A DNA stretch of 6,217 bases from an uncultured Pseudomonadota bacterium (GTDB taxonomy: Bacteria; Lernaellota; Lernaellaia; Lernaellales; Lernaellaceae), in assembly GCA_937967875.1 (NCBI GenBank), contig CALBTQ010000560.1, positions 1 to 6,217 on the forward strand, written 5' to 3'. Positions 1-5,198 of this stretch are shown here, in pieces (the first letter of the stretch is position 1; every line of letters starts with the position of its first letter). The notes beneath the pieces are model-generated. The model worked only from the letters and a program-made list of their open reading frames with translations, had not been told where the DNA came from and did not search any database. The translations under genes were made by a program, and so were the position numbers.

Positions 1-43
1 TCGTATTCGGTGACTGGAGTTCAGACGTGTGCTCTTCCGATCT
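1..43. other. Illumina TruSeq index adapter (contig-end artefact, left)
   Basis: The bases read as the reverse complement of the TruSeq index adapter: a partial i7 end, the index in reverse, then the block ending in GCTCTTCCGATCT. Genomic sequence starts at about 44, in the middle of the rarA coding frame. The stretch is the exact reverse complement of 6175-6217, including the index (CGAATACG in adapter orientation), so both ends came from the same barcoded library. Translating across it gives the well-known artefact peptide MTGVQTCALPI in one frame and a false N-terminus (MLFRS) in the frame of rarA. It is not biological. Confidence 0.98.
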
Positions 44-982
44 ACGATCATCCTGGTCGGCGCGACCACCGAGAATCCGAGTTTCGAAATCAACGCCGCG
101 CTGCTCTCGCGCTGCCGCGTGGTGACGCTCGAACCGCTGGAGCCGGCGGACATCGAAGCCCTGCTGCAGCGGGCCATCAACGACAAGGAGCGGGGTCTGG
201 GCAAGCGGCGGTTGAACATCACCGCCAAGGCGCTGGACCATCTGGCCCGGCAGGCGCGCGGCGACGCCCGGGTGGGGCTCAACGCGCTGGAGTTGGCCGC
301 GGCCGGTGAACTGCCCGAGGTCGACGGTAAACCGACGATCACCCTGGAGATCGCCGAAAGCGCCATCCAGGCTAAGGCGCTGCTGTACGACAAGGCCGGT
401 GAAGAGCACTACAACGTGATCAGCGCGTTCATCAAAAGCATGCGCGCCTCCGATCCCGACGCGGCGCTGTACTGGCTGGCGCGGATGATCGAAGCGGGCG
501 AGGACCCGATATTCATCGCGCGGCGGATGGTCATCTTCGCCGCCGAGGACGTTTCCAACGCCGATCCGCGCGGCCTGGAGCTGGCCACGGCCGCGATGCA
601 GGCCACACACATGGTGGGCATGCCCGAAGCGCGGATCATCCTCGCCCAGGCGGTGACCTACCTGGCCTGTGCGCCCAAGAGCAACGCCAGCTACACGGCG
701 TTGAACAAGGCGATGGCCGACGTGAAGGAAAAGGGCGCGCTGGGCGTGCCCAAGCATCTGCGCAACGCGCCGACCCGGCTCATGAAGGACCTGGGCTACC
801 ACGACGGTTACCGCTACGACCACGACTTCGACCATCATTTTTCCGGGCAACCGTGTCTGCCGGTCGAACTCGAGGACCGCACCTATTATCAGCCTGGCGA
901 CGAGGGGCTGGAAGCGCGCATCAAAGAGCGGCTGGAGTGGATCCGCCGCCGCCGCGAAAAGTATCCGGAAAAGAAAAAGTAG
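44..982 (+). CDS. rarA: Replication-associated recombination protein RarA (MgsA), AAA+ ATPase, N-terminally truncated
   Basis: RarA is a clamp-loader-like AAA+ ATPase that acts at stalled replication forks and single-strand gaps with SSB, as a homotetramer in the cytoplasm. The visible 312 residues start at the sensor-1 strand (GATTENPSF, residues 6-14 of the fragment). They continue through the clamp-loader-type SRC motif with the putative arginine finger (LLSRC, R23) and sensor 2 (GDARVGLNALELA, about 73-85). The RarA C-terminal oligomerisation region follows, with YDKAGEEHYNVISAFIKSMR (115-134), a helical block around AGEDPIFIARRM (151-162) and the conserved tail GVPKHLRNAP...GYHDGY (234-256). 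Walker A, Walker B and the lid before sensor 1 (roughly 130 residues in full-length members near 440-450 aa) are missing because the adapter junction falls here, so this is a clipped gene and not a pseudogene. The stop is TAG at 980-982, and the next gene follows after 73 bp. The family assignment is secure from the motif order. Confidence 0.96.
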   Translation, partial: TIILVGATTENPSFEINAALLSRCRVVTLEPLEPADIEALLQRAINDKERGLGKRRLNITAKALDHLARQARGDARVGLNALELAAAGELPEVDGKPTITLEIAESAIQAKALLYDKAGEEHYNVISAFIKSMRASDPDAALYWLARMIEAGEDPIFIARRMVIFAAEDVSNADPRGLELATAAMQATHMVGMPEARIILAQAVTYLACAPKSNASYTALNKAMADVKEKGALGVPKHLRNAPTRLMKDLGYHDGYRYDHDFDHHFSGQPCLPVELEDRTYYQPGDEGLEARIKERLEWIRRRREKYPEKKK

Positions 983-990
983 TCCGCTTT

Positions 991-1016
991 TTGCCATCCC
1001 CGCTTTGTGCTAGATT
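991..1016 (+). promoter_or_regulatory. Weak candidate promoter for the large Asp-rich secreted protein
   Basis: In the 73-bp gap after rarA there is a TGC-TAGATT extended -10-like element (1008-1016) and a TTGCCA -35-like hexamer at 991-996. The hexamers are only 14 bp apart, shorter than the usual 16-18, so the -35 may not count. A start near 1023 would leave a leader of about 30 nt. No hairpin terminator for rarA is visible here, so read-through from rarA is equally possible. Confidence 0.22.
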
Positions 1017-1042
1017 TTTGGACGCTCCTGTCCACCCCTACA

Positions 1043-1049
1043 CGAGGTG
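1043..1049 (+). promoter_or_regulatory. Ribosome binding site deciding the start at 1056
   Basis: CGAGGTG lies 6 nt before the ATG at 1056. The upstream in-frame GTG (1047) overlaps this Shine-Dalgarno sequence and so cannot be served by it. Starting at the ATG also puts Arg before the hydrophobic signal segment, as expected. Confidence 0.65.
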
Positions 1050-1055
1050 CCGACC

Positions 1056-3410
1056 ATGAGAACCATTCGCTTCCTGCTGTTGTTTGCCGCCGCGTTCGCC
1101 CTGCTGCTGGGCGCGTGGGCGTGCGCCGAAGACAACGACAACCGCGAGTTCGACGACGACGATGACGACGACGATTCAACCGACGACGATGTCGACGATG
1201 ACGACGCCACGCCCGACGACGACACCGGCGACGACGACACGCTCGACGACGATACAATCGACGATGACACCATCGACGACGACATCGACGACGACGATAC
1301 CGATGACGACGACACCGTCGACGATGACGACGACACCCCGCCCCCGCCGACCACCGACGAGGCGCGCGCGGCGGGCTTCAAGCTGTTTTACCGCGAGCGC
1401 GTCGATCGGCTGATTCTCTCCTGGAATCGCTTCGGGCTGGCCGGCGACTCGGTGGCGGCCACCAACATCGGCAAGCACAACATCGCCAAGTCCGGCAACG
1501 AGTACGAAGTGCTCGGCGGCGAAACCGACAACAACGACATCGGCGCGTCGGTCTTCGCCACCTGGTACGCCTACCAGGCCTTCGGCGGGCGCAACCTCGA
1601 GCTGACCTTGATCCGCCAGTTCGAAGGGCTGGCGTTTTACGAGGCGGTCACCGGTCACACCGGCCTGACCTCGCGCGAGGTGCTGCCCGGCTGGACGCGC
1701 ACGATGGACGGCGTCAACGACACGATCTACCGTACGCGCGACGGCATCAATCCGTTCACGCCGCCGGTCGTGTTTTCCGCGGCGCTCGAACAGGAAATTC
1801 TCGATACGTTCTACGACGACATCGTGATGACCTACCGCGAAAATCCGCTGGAGTATTACCCGAACTTCCGCTCGACCAGCGAAATAGGCGACTACGCGGT
1901 AACCTACGTGTTCAGCGATCCGCCGACGTACCTGCACATTTCCAACTGCTGCTCGTCGTGGAAAATCTCGCAGCAGGGCATCTGGGAAGGCGCGTTCTGG
2001 GGCAACCATAACAGCCGCGACAATTTCCCGGATATGTCTTTCGGCTTCCTGGCGGCGATGGAAGCGGCGCTAAGCAAAGACCTGCCGGCCGATCTCGCCC
2101 AGGCCGCGCAGGAGGCGTTGGAGGCCGGGCATCGCATCGGCGACCGCATCACCGCCGACGACAACGTGCAGATGACCGTGCCGGAATGGGAGGACTACAA
2201 CGAGTTGATGCCGGGCGGACAGATTCGCCCCGACGGCAACACCGAGTGGCAGGACCTGGGTTCGCTGGCCAGTTGTCCGATGGCTTACATGGCCAAGGCG
2301 CTGTCGACCGACGGGCTGGACGCGCCGCTGCCGGTCGTGCCGCTGCCCGGATCGATCGAAATGAGCGCCATCCGCTACCTGCTCGAGTTGATCGGCATGC
2401 CCGGTGTGCCGCTGCCCGTGCTCAAATGCCGCAGCATCGACGACGCGTTCGTCGGCATGACCTGGGAAGACTTGCTCAACCTGGAAATCTTCGGCGTGCC
2501 TTGGTACGAAATCGCCTTCGCCATCGCCGAAATCTGGCCCGACCTCTTCCCGGATCTGCTCGGCTCGACCGGCGACGACTTCAAGGAAATGGAACTGGCG
2601 GTGATGGCCCTATGCCAGTACGCCGAAATTTATCAAAAAGACGACCTGTACGATCTGGCGCAGGCCACGCTGCAAAACCTGATCGACATCCACCGCATCC
2701 TGGCCGAGTTGGCCTATACGGTGGCCAACAGCCCGTACCGCCAGGGCGATCCGGCGGCCTATGACGAAATGATCAAGGGCGCCGAGGAGCATTTATACGT
2801 GGCGGCGATCATCGCGCGGCAGTTCGGCGTCGAGGCCCCTGACGAGGACCTCAATGACTTCACCATCGGCCATCAGCGCGCGGCGAACATCGAGAACATT
2901 CTGCAACTGGGCGACACCAGCGCCTGGGCGCTTAAAACCGACGAGGAGATCATGGCCGTGATCCAGGCCGAACTCGACGGCAAGGTCGAAAAGGAACCGT
3001 GGATCGTCGAACGATACAATCTTCGCTTCCCGGAAGAACCGCCGATCCGCCGCAACGGCGATGGCTACGAGGCGATCAACCTCGACGACGAATGGCAGTC
3101 GGTAGAGAATCCCCGGCACGTGTGGTTCGGAGCGTCGAAGCTGATGTTCGAAGCGTCGTTGTGCACCAAGTCGCCCTGGACGCTCTCGTGCGACTGGGCG
3201 GTGCTCGGTTGCGCGCGGCCCGACCTGGACGGCTCGGGCGCGGTCGACGCCGCCGACCGGACGCTGTTCGACGCGGCCTACGCGACCTACAGCGGTGAAA
3301 CCTGCGACGAAGCAAATAGCTGGTGCGAAGGCGCCGACCTCGACCGCAGCGGCGCGGCCGACGCCAGCGACACCGCGTTCATCGAGGCGGCCGACGGCTG
3401 CTGGTACTAA
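1056..3410 (+). CDS. Large secreted Asp-linker protein with C-terminal dockerin-like Ca-binding repeats (probable lipoprotein)
   Basis: I do not recognise the family of this 784-residue protein. Residues 1-23 (MRTIRF...GAWAC) form a signal peptide ending at Cys23, so a lipoprotein is likely. The box reads A-W-A-C, where Trp is unusual; A-W-A could instead be a signal peptidase I site. Residues 33-93 are an acidic linker with 43 Asp in 61 positions, including a quasi-repeat DDDT[G/L/I] (54-77), followed by TPPPPTT (94-100). The body (about 101-715) looks mostly helical, with many aromatic residues, a vicinal Cys pair (NCCSSW, C298-C299) and a Pro-rich stretch (PLPVVPLPG, from 424). The paired helices recall alpha/alpha toroid enzymes, but no catalytic motif can be named. 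The C-terminus has two calcium loops, DLDGSGAVDAAD (723-734) and DLDRSGAADASD (761-772), with Asp at positions 1, 3, 9 and 12 and Gly at 6, as in type I dockerin or EF-hand-like repeats. Cysteines lie around these loops. The protein is probably exported to the envelope or cell surface. A strong terminator 21 bp after the stop makes it a transcription-unit end. Confidence 0.85.
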   Translation: MRTIRFLLLFAAAFALLLGAWACAEDNDNREFDDDDDDDDSTDDDVDDDDATPDDDTGDDDTLDDDTIDDDTIDDDIDDDDTDDDDTVDDDDDTPPPPTTDEARAAGFKLFYRERVDRLILSWNRFGLAGDSVAATNIGKHNIAKSGNEYEVLGGETDNNDIGASVFATWYAYQAFGGRNLELTLIRQFEGLAFYEAVTGHTGLTSREVLPGWTRTMDGVNDTIYRTRDGINPFTPPVVFSAALEQEILDTFYDDIVMTYRENPLEYYPNFRSTSEIGDYAVTYVFSDPPTYLHISNCCSSWKISQQGIWEGAFWGNHNSRDNFPDMSFGFLAAMEAALSKDLPADLAQAAQEALEAGHRIGDRITADDNVQMTVPEWEDYNELMPGGQIRPDGNTEWQDLGSLASCPMAYMAKALSTDGLDAPLPVVPLPGSIEMSAIRYLLELIGMPGVPLPVLKCRSIDDAFVGMTWEDLLNLEIFGVPWYEIAFAIAEIWPDLFPDLLGSTGDDFKEMELAVMALCQYAEIYQKDDLYDLAQATLQNLIDIHRILAELAYTVANSPYRQGDPAAYDEMIKGAEEHLYVAAIIARQFGVEAPDEDLNDFTIGHQRAANIENILQLGDTSAWALKTDEEIMAVIQAELDGKVEKEPWIVERYNLRFPEEPPIRRNGDGYEAINLDDEWQSVENPRHVWFGASKLMFEASLCTKSPWTLSCDWAVLGCARPDLDGSGAVDAADRTLFDAAYATYSGETCDEANSWCEGADLDRSGAADASDTAFIEAADGCWY
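1152..1334 (+). repeat. GAC/GAT trinucleotide-rich tract encoding the Asp linker
   Basis: This is a low-complexity run of Asp codons, mixing GAC and GAT, with Thr, Ile, Val and Leu codons at intervals. Within 1215-1286 a 15-bp unit coding DDDT[G/L/I] recurs about five times with synonymous changes. On the opposite strand it reads as poly-Ser or poly-Val/Arg, which creates long spurious open frames. The mixture of the two Asp codons suggests the amino-acid composition is under selection, since an unchecked triplet expansion would give one codon. Confidence 0.8.
3222..3371 (+). other. Dockerin-like repeat pair inside the secreted protein
   Basis: Two 12-residue calcium-loop motifs start at 3222 and 3336, 114 bp apart, each followed by a short helix (RTLFDAAY and TAFIEAAD). 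The intervening segment holds a Cys pair (ETCDEANSWC). In other systems such duplicated loops bind cohesin domains or simply stabilise a C-terminal module with calcium. No cohesin is encoded in this window, so the partner is unknown. The pairing matches type I dockerins in loop pattern, but the spacer is longer than in classical cellulosomal examples. Confidence 0.7.
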
Positions 3411-3431
3411 GTAAATTGAACGATCGAACGA

Positions 3432-3465
3432 GGCTCGGGAGCGGAAGTTCCCGGGCCTTTTTTTT
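3432..3465 (+). terminator. Intrinsic terminator of the large secreted protein gene
   Basis: A 9-bp stem (GGCTCGGGA at 3432-3440 with TCCCGGGCC at 3449-3457, one T-G wobble) and an 8-nt loop are followed immediately by eight T residues (3458-3465). It lies 21 bp after the stop codon on the same strand, which is the textbook position. Confidence 0.92.
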
Positions 3466-3589
3466 CCAACTTCCGCGCGTCCTGCTTTTTAAATTGTGAA
3501 TGCTTGATATTACAAGATGGCGATTCCGATTAAAAGTATTCCCCCAAAAGAACGGACAAAGTCGGACGAAATTGAAATGGATTTCCGCG
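3466..3589. other. Non-coding AT-richer stretch before the structured element
   Basis: There is no convincing coding sequence here. The base composition drops visibly toward A/T from about 3486 to 3580 compared with the flanking genes. A TTGATA hexamer (3504-3509) resembles a -35 box, but no good -10 box lies at the right distance, so I do not call a promoter. A 130-codon open frame starting at 3500 has atypical composition and runs through the palindromes, so it is not credible. Confidence 0.5.
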
Positions 3590-3748
3590 CCGGATCTTCA
3601 AGCCCGCAGGGCGCAGGTCAGTAGCGAAGGGCGAAGCCCTGGAACAAGACGTAGCAACCTCAATCAAACCCCTGAAAGGGGTGCAGGTAAGCTCGTTGAT
3701 ACGAATTATCAAAGATTCCTCCACCCCTACCGGGCTTGTCGTCTCCGG
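3590..3748 (+). ncRNA. Strongly self-complementary element of about 160 nt: putative structured RNA or dispersed palindromic repeat
   Basis: Pairings read by eye nest into one compact fold. An outer helix is CCGGA (3590-3594) with TCCGG (3744-3748). After an internal loop, CAAGCCCG (3599-3606) pairs with CGGGCTTG (3731-3738). Inside are a hairpin AGGGC-GAA-GCCCT (3628-3640) and a long arm in which 3677-3687 pairs with 3718-3728 (10 pairs, one C-C mismatch). That arm is capped by TTGATA-CGAAT-TATCAA (3696-3712). Two competing local hairpins also exist, CCCC-TGAAA-GGGG (3669-3681) and GCCC-GCA-GGGC (3602-3612). It ends about 40 bp before an intrinsic terminator on the + strand, so the + strand may be the transcribed one, though the palindromic nature leaves orientation open. 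It could be an ncRNA, a cis-regulatory structure, or a REP/MITE-like dispersed element. I recall similar CCCC...GGGG hairpin repeats being abundant in some environmental bacteria, but did not verify this. No known family is recognised. Confidence 0.45.
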
Positions 3749-3788
3749 GTGTCCCAATTCAGAAGTCAGGAGCAAGCAATCGAACGGA

Positions 3789-3818
3789 GCTCGGAAACGA
3801 CGTTCCCGGGCCTTTTTT
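3789..3818 (+). terminator. Second intrinsic terminator, near-copy of the first
   Basis: GCTCGGAA (3789-3796) pairs with TTCCCGGGC (3803-3811), with one bulged C and a T-G wobble, and six T residues follow at 3813-3818. The right half, GTTCCCGGGCC plus six T, is identical over 17 nt to 3447-3463, and ATCGAACG upstream is also shared. It points along the + strand, yet no + strand gene precedes it except the structured element. Its T-tract contains part of the stop codon of the convergent HAD gene (3817-3819). It would shield that gene from + strand transcription. Confidence 0.75.
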
Positions 3819-4467
3819 ATAACTGCGCCAGGAGTGCGGGCAGATCGTCGAGCAGGACATCGGCCTCGGCGAGATCCTGGTCGCCCAGGTAGCTGCGCAC
3901 GGCGATCACCCGGCAGCCGGCGGTTTTCGCACTGCGGATGCCGTAGGGCGCGTTTTCCACCGCGAGGCATTGGCGCGGCTGCAAACCGAGTTTCATCGCC
4001 GCGGTGAGGTATGGTTCGGGATTGGGTTTGCCGCGCAGCACCTCGTCGCCGCAAACCGACGCGGTGAAAAATTCGGCCAGCTCGGCGGGCAGCACGCTCT
4101 GCATTTCCACCCGCTGCGTGCCAGTGACCAGCGCGAGCCGCAAGCCGCGTTCGCGACAGGCGCTCAGCAGATCGACCGCGCCGGGAAACACCGACGGCTG
4201 CCGCGCGTATTGCGCGAACAGGCGTTCCTTGGCCTCGACCAATGTGCGCACGCGCGCCTTGGTCGTCATCATGCCGTTGGCCTTGATGAAATCGCGCGCG
4301 GACACCTCGGCCTTTTCGCCCTCGCGCAGGTAGACCTCGTGCTCGTCGAGCGCCAGCCTCAACTCGCCGCAGGCGGCGACCCAGGCGCGCACGTGGGCGC
4401 TCATCGTGTCCAGCAACACGCCGTCCATGTCGAACAATATCCCGCTAACGCCTTCGGCCAGGCCCAT
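3817..4467 (-). CDS. HAD-superfamily hydrolase, subfamily IA (beta-phosphoglucomutase/phosphatase-like)
   Basis: This 216-residue cytoplasmic protein has the usual HAD-IA length. Motif I is FDMDGVLLDT, with nucleophile Asp13 and general acid/base Asp15. A helical C1 cap follows (about 20-90). Motif II is the LALVTGT strand with Thr115 (112-117), motif III is Lys147 in GKPNPEPY, and motif IV is VENAPYGIRSAKTAG (170-184). Family members transfer or remove phosphate through a phospho-aspartate with Mg2+. Beta-phosphoglucomutases, sugar-phosphate phosphatases and phosphoglycolate phosphatases share this plan, so the substrate is not inferable. Motif IV has Glu-Asn where many relatives have Glu-Asp; an ENAP variant is known among beta-PGM-like sequences. 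The ATG at 4467 is chosen over one 57 bp upstream because AAAGGAG lies 5 nt before it and the HAD fold begins at once. The stop overlaps the T-tract of the convergent terminator. Confidence 0.9.
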   Translation of the reverse strand: MGLAEGVSGILFDMDGVLLDTMSAHVRAWVAACGELRLALDEHEVYLREGEKAEVSARDFIKANGMMTTKARVRTLVEAKERLFAQYARQPSVFPGAVDLLSACRERGLRLALVTGTQRVEMQSVLPAELAEFFTASVCGDEVLRGKPNPEPYLTAAMKLGLQPRQCLAVENAPYGIRSAKTAGCRVIAVRSYLGDQDLAEADVLLDDLPALLAQL

Positions 4468-4472
4468 CGTCG

Positions 4473-4479
4473 CTCCTTT
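4473..4479 (-). promoter_or_regulatory. Ribosome binding site of the HAD gene
   Basis: On the minus strand AAAGGAG stands 5 nt before the ATG at 4467. It is the strongest Shine-Dalgarno sequence near this gene and rejects the longer in-frame start at 4524, which would add 19 residues without HAD homology. Confidence 0.8.
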
Positions 4480-4496
4480 CGCGTCAAACTCCGCCC

Positions 4497-4524
4497 ATGG
4501 TAAGCATCGCGCCCGCGAAGGCAA
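4497..4524 (-). promoter_or_regulatory. Weak candidate promoter for the HAD gene
   Basis: On the minus strand TTGCCT (4519-4524) and TACCAT (4497-4502) are separated by 16 bp, each matching four of six consensus bases. It lies downstream of the terminator of the preceding lipoprotein gene, where a new promoter would be needed. A small inverted repeat, CCCGC (4512-4516) with GCGGG (4525-4529), overlaps it. The host sigma factor preference is unknown. Confidence 0.27.
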
Positions 4525-4531
4525 GCGGGTT

Positions 4532-4567
4532 TTAAAGAGAAAAACCCCGGCTGAGGAGACCGGGGTT
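4532..4567 (-). terminator. Intrinsic terminator of the small Asp-rich lipoprotein gene
   Basis: A perfect 8-bp stem, AACCCCGG (4543-4550) with CCGGGGTT (4560-4567), and a 9-nt loop are followed on the minus strand by a T-rich run (TTTTTCTCTTT, the first two T being in the stem). It lies about 30 bp after the stop of the gene at 4598-5185 and separates it from the HAD gene. Confidence 0.88.
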
Positions 4568-4597
4568 CAAGAAGGAGGAAAACCGTTCCGTAGCCAC

Positions 4598-5185
4598 TTA
4601 CTCTGTCACGTCGTCATCGAGTTGTGAGTCATCGTCGTCATCGTCGTCGCCCAAATCGTTGTTGGGCGTCACGGTCCGTTCGGTTCGGCAATCGACGGTG
4701 CCGACGCATCCGGCGCCTAAATAGAAAATGTTGTCGGACAGGTAACCGGTGACCGCGGCGTTTTCCGGATCGACGTTCACATGGTAGTCGACCGTGTGAA
4801 TCTGAAAGCAATCCAGTTCGCCGAACTTGGTCTTTTGCACTTCAAACAGCACAATCGCCCGTCCGTACACTTCGCCTTTGAAAAATTCGGTCTTCTCCGA
4901 GCCGCCGCCTATCTCCTGCTTGTACACGGTGGCGATCGACAGGTCGTCGGTCTGCTCGATGGTCAGCAGCAGTTCTTCCGCGCCGTCGTCGTCGCCCTCG
5001 GGGCAGGTATTTTCCTCGGTGGCCAGCATCACGGGATACACGCCGGCGATCTCGTCGCCGAACAGCATTTTGTCTTCGTCGTCATCGTCGTCGTCATCGC
5101 TCGCGCAGGACATGGTGGTCAACACCAGGCCGGTCGCGATGATCACAATCACCAAAATCCACGACCAATTGCGGGGGTCTTTCAT
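4598..5185 (-). CDS. Small Asp-rich lipoprotein, unknown function
   Basis: This is a 195-residue protein. Residues 1-27 are a signal peptide with a hydrophobic core (WILVIVIIATGLVL) ending in a lipobox-like TMSC, so Cys27 is the probable lipidation site. Seven Asp follow (30-36). The central domain (about 40-175) looks beta-rich, with alternating hydrophobic strands such as GVYPVMLATE, ELLLTIEQ, GEVYGRAIVLFEV and TGYLSDNIFYL. Four cysteines (61, 126, 160, 166) could make two disulfides in the periplasm or outside. The tail repeats the acidic theme with seven Asp at 180-186 and DDD at 190-192. The order of strand, Cys, then a T-I-E-Q strand and a G-x-V-x-G turn resembles small beta-barrel lipoproteins found in deltaproteobacteria-like genomes, but I cannot name a family. 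The start is fixed by GGAGG 8 nt upstream. It is monocistronic, with its own terminator downstream. Confidence 0.82.
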   Translation of the reverse strand: MKDPRNWSWILVIVIIATGLVLTTMSCASDDDDDDDEDKMLFGDEIAGVYPVMLATEENTCPEGDDDGAEELLLTIEQTDDLSIATVYKQEIGGGSEKTEFFKGEVYGRAIVLFEVQKTKFGELDCFQIHTVDYHVNVDPENAAVTGYLSDNIFYLGAGCVGTVDCRTERTVTPNNDLGDDDDDDDSQLDDDVTE

Positions 5186-5193
5186 CGCCTTTT

Positions 5194-5198
5194 CCTCC
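5194..5198 (-). promoter_or_regulatory. Ribosome binding site of the small lipoprotein gene
   Basis: On the minus strand GGAGG lies 8 nt before the ATG at 5185 and sets the start directly ahead of the signal peptide. Confidence 0.75.

Noticed and set aside
1010..2009. Long minus-strand frames opposite the secreted protein (poly-Ser and poly-Val/Arg proteins)
   Set aside because: They are mirror translations of the GAC/GAT tract and the GC-rich coding strand, with no start signals or domains.
3628..3720. tRNA gene in the structured element
   Set aside because: There is no T-loop GTTCRA motif, no anticodon arm of correct geometry and no 7-bp acceptor stem closing 70-90 nt.
3599..3738. Integron attC site or CRISPR repeat
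   Set aside because: No GTTRRRY/RYYYAAC core sites or integrase are present, and there is no regularly spaced repeat-spacer pattern. The hairpins differ in sequence from each other.
3500..3892. Plus-strand 130-codon frame, and minus-strand 174-codon frame 3530-4054, across the intergenic region
   Set aside because: Both run through the palindromic element and terminator and into the antisense or wrong frame of the HAD gene. No ribosome binding site or family motif supports them.
4468..4524. Longer start of the HAD gene adding 19 residues (MPSRARCLPWAEFDAKGAT)
   Set aside because: The strong AAAGGAG before the inner ATG lies inside this stretch, and the extra residues precede the fold without homology.
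4511..4533. Plus-strand terminator CCCGC-N8-GCGGG followed by TTTT
   Set aside because: The stem is only 5 bp with four T residues, and no plus-strand gene precedes it. It overlaps a possible minus-strand promoter, so chance is likely.
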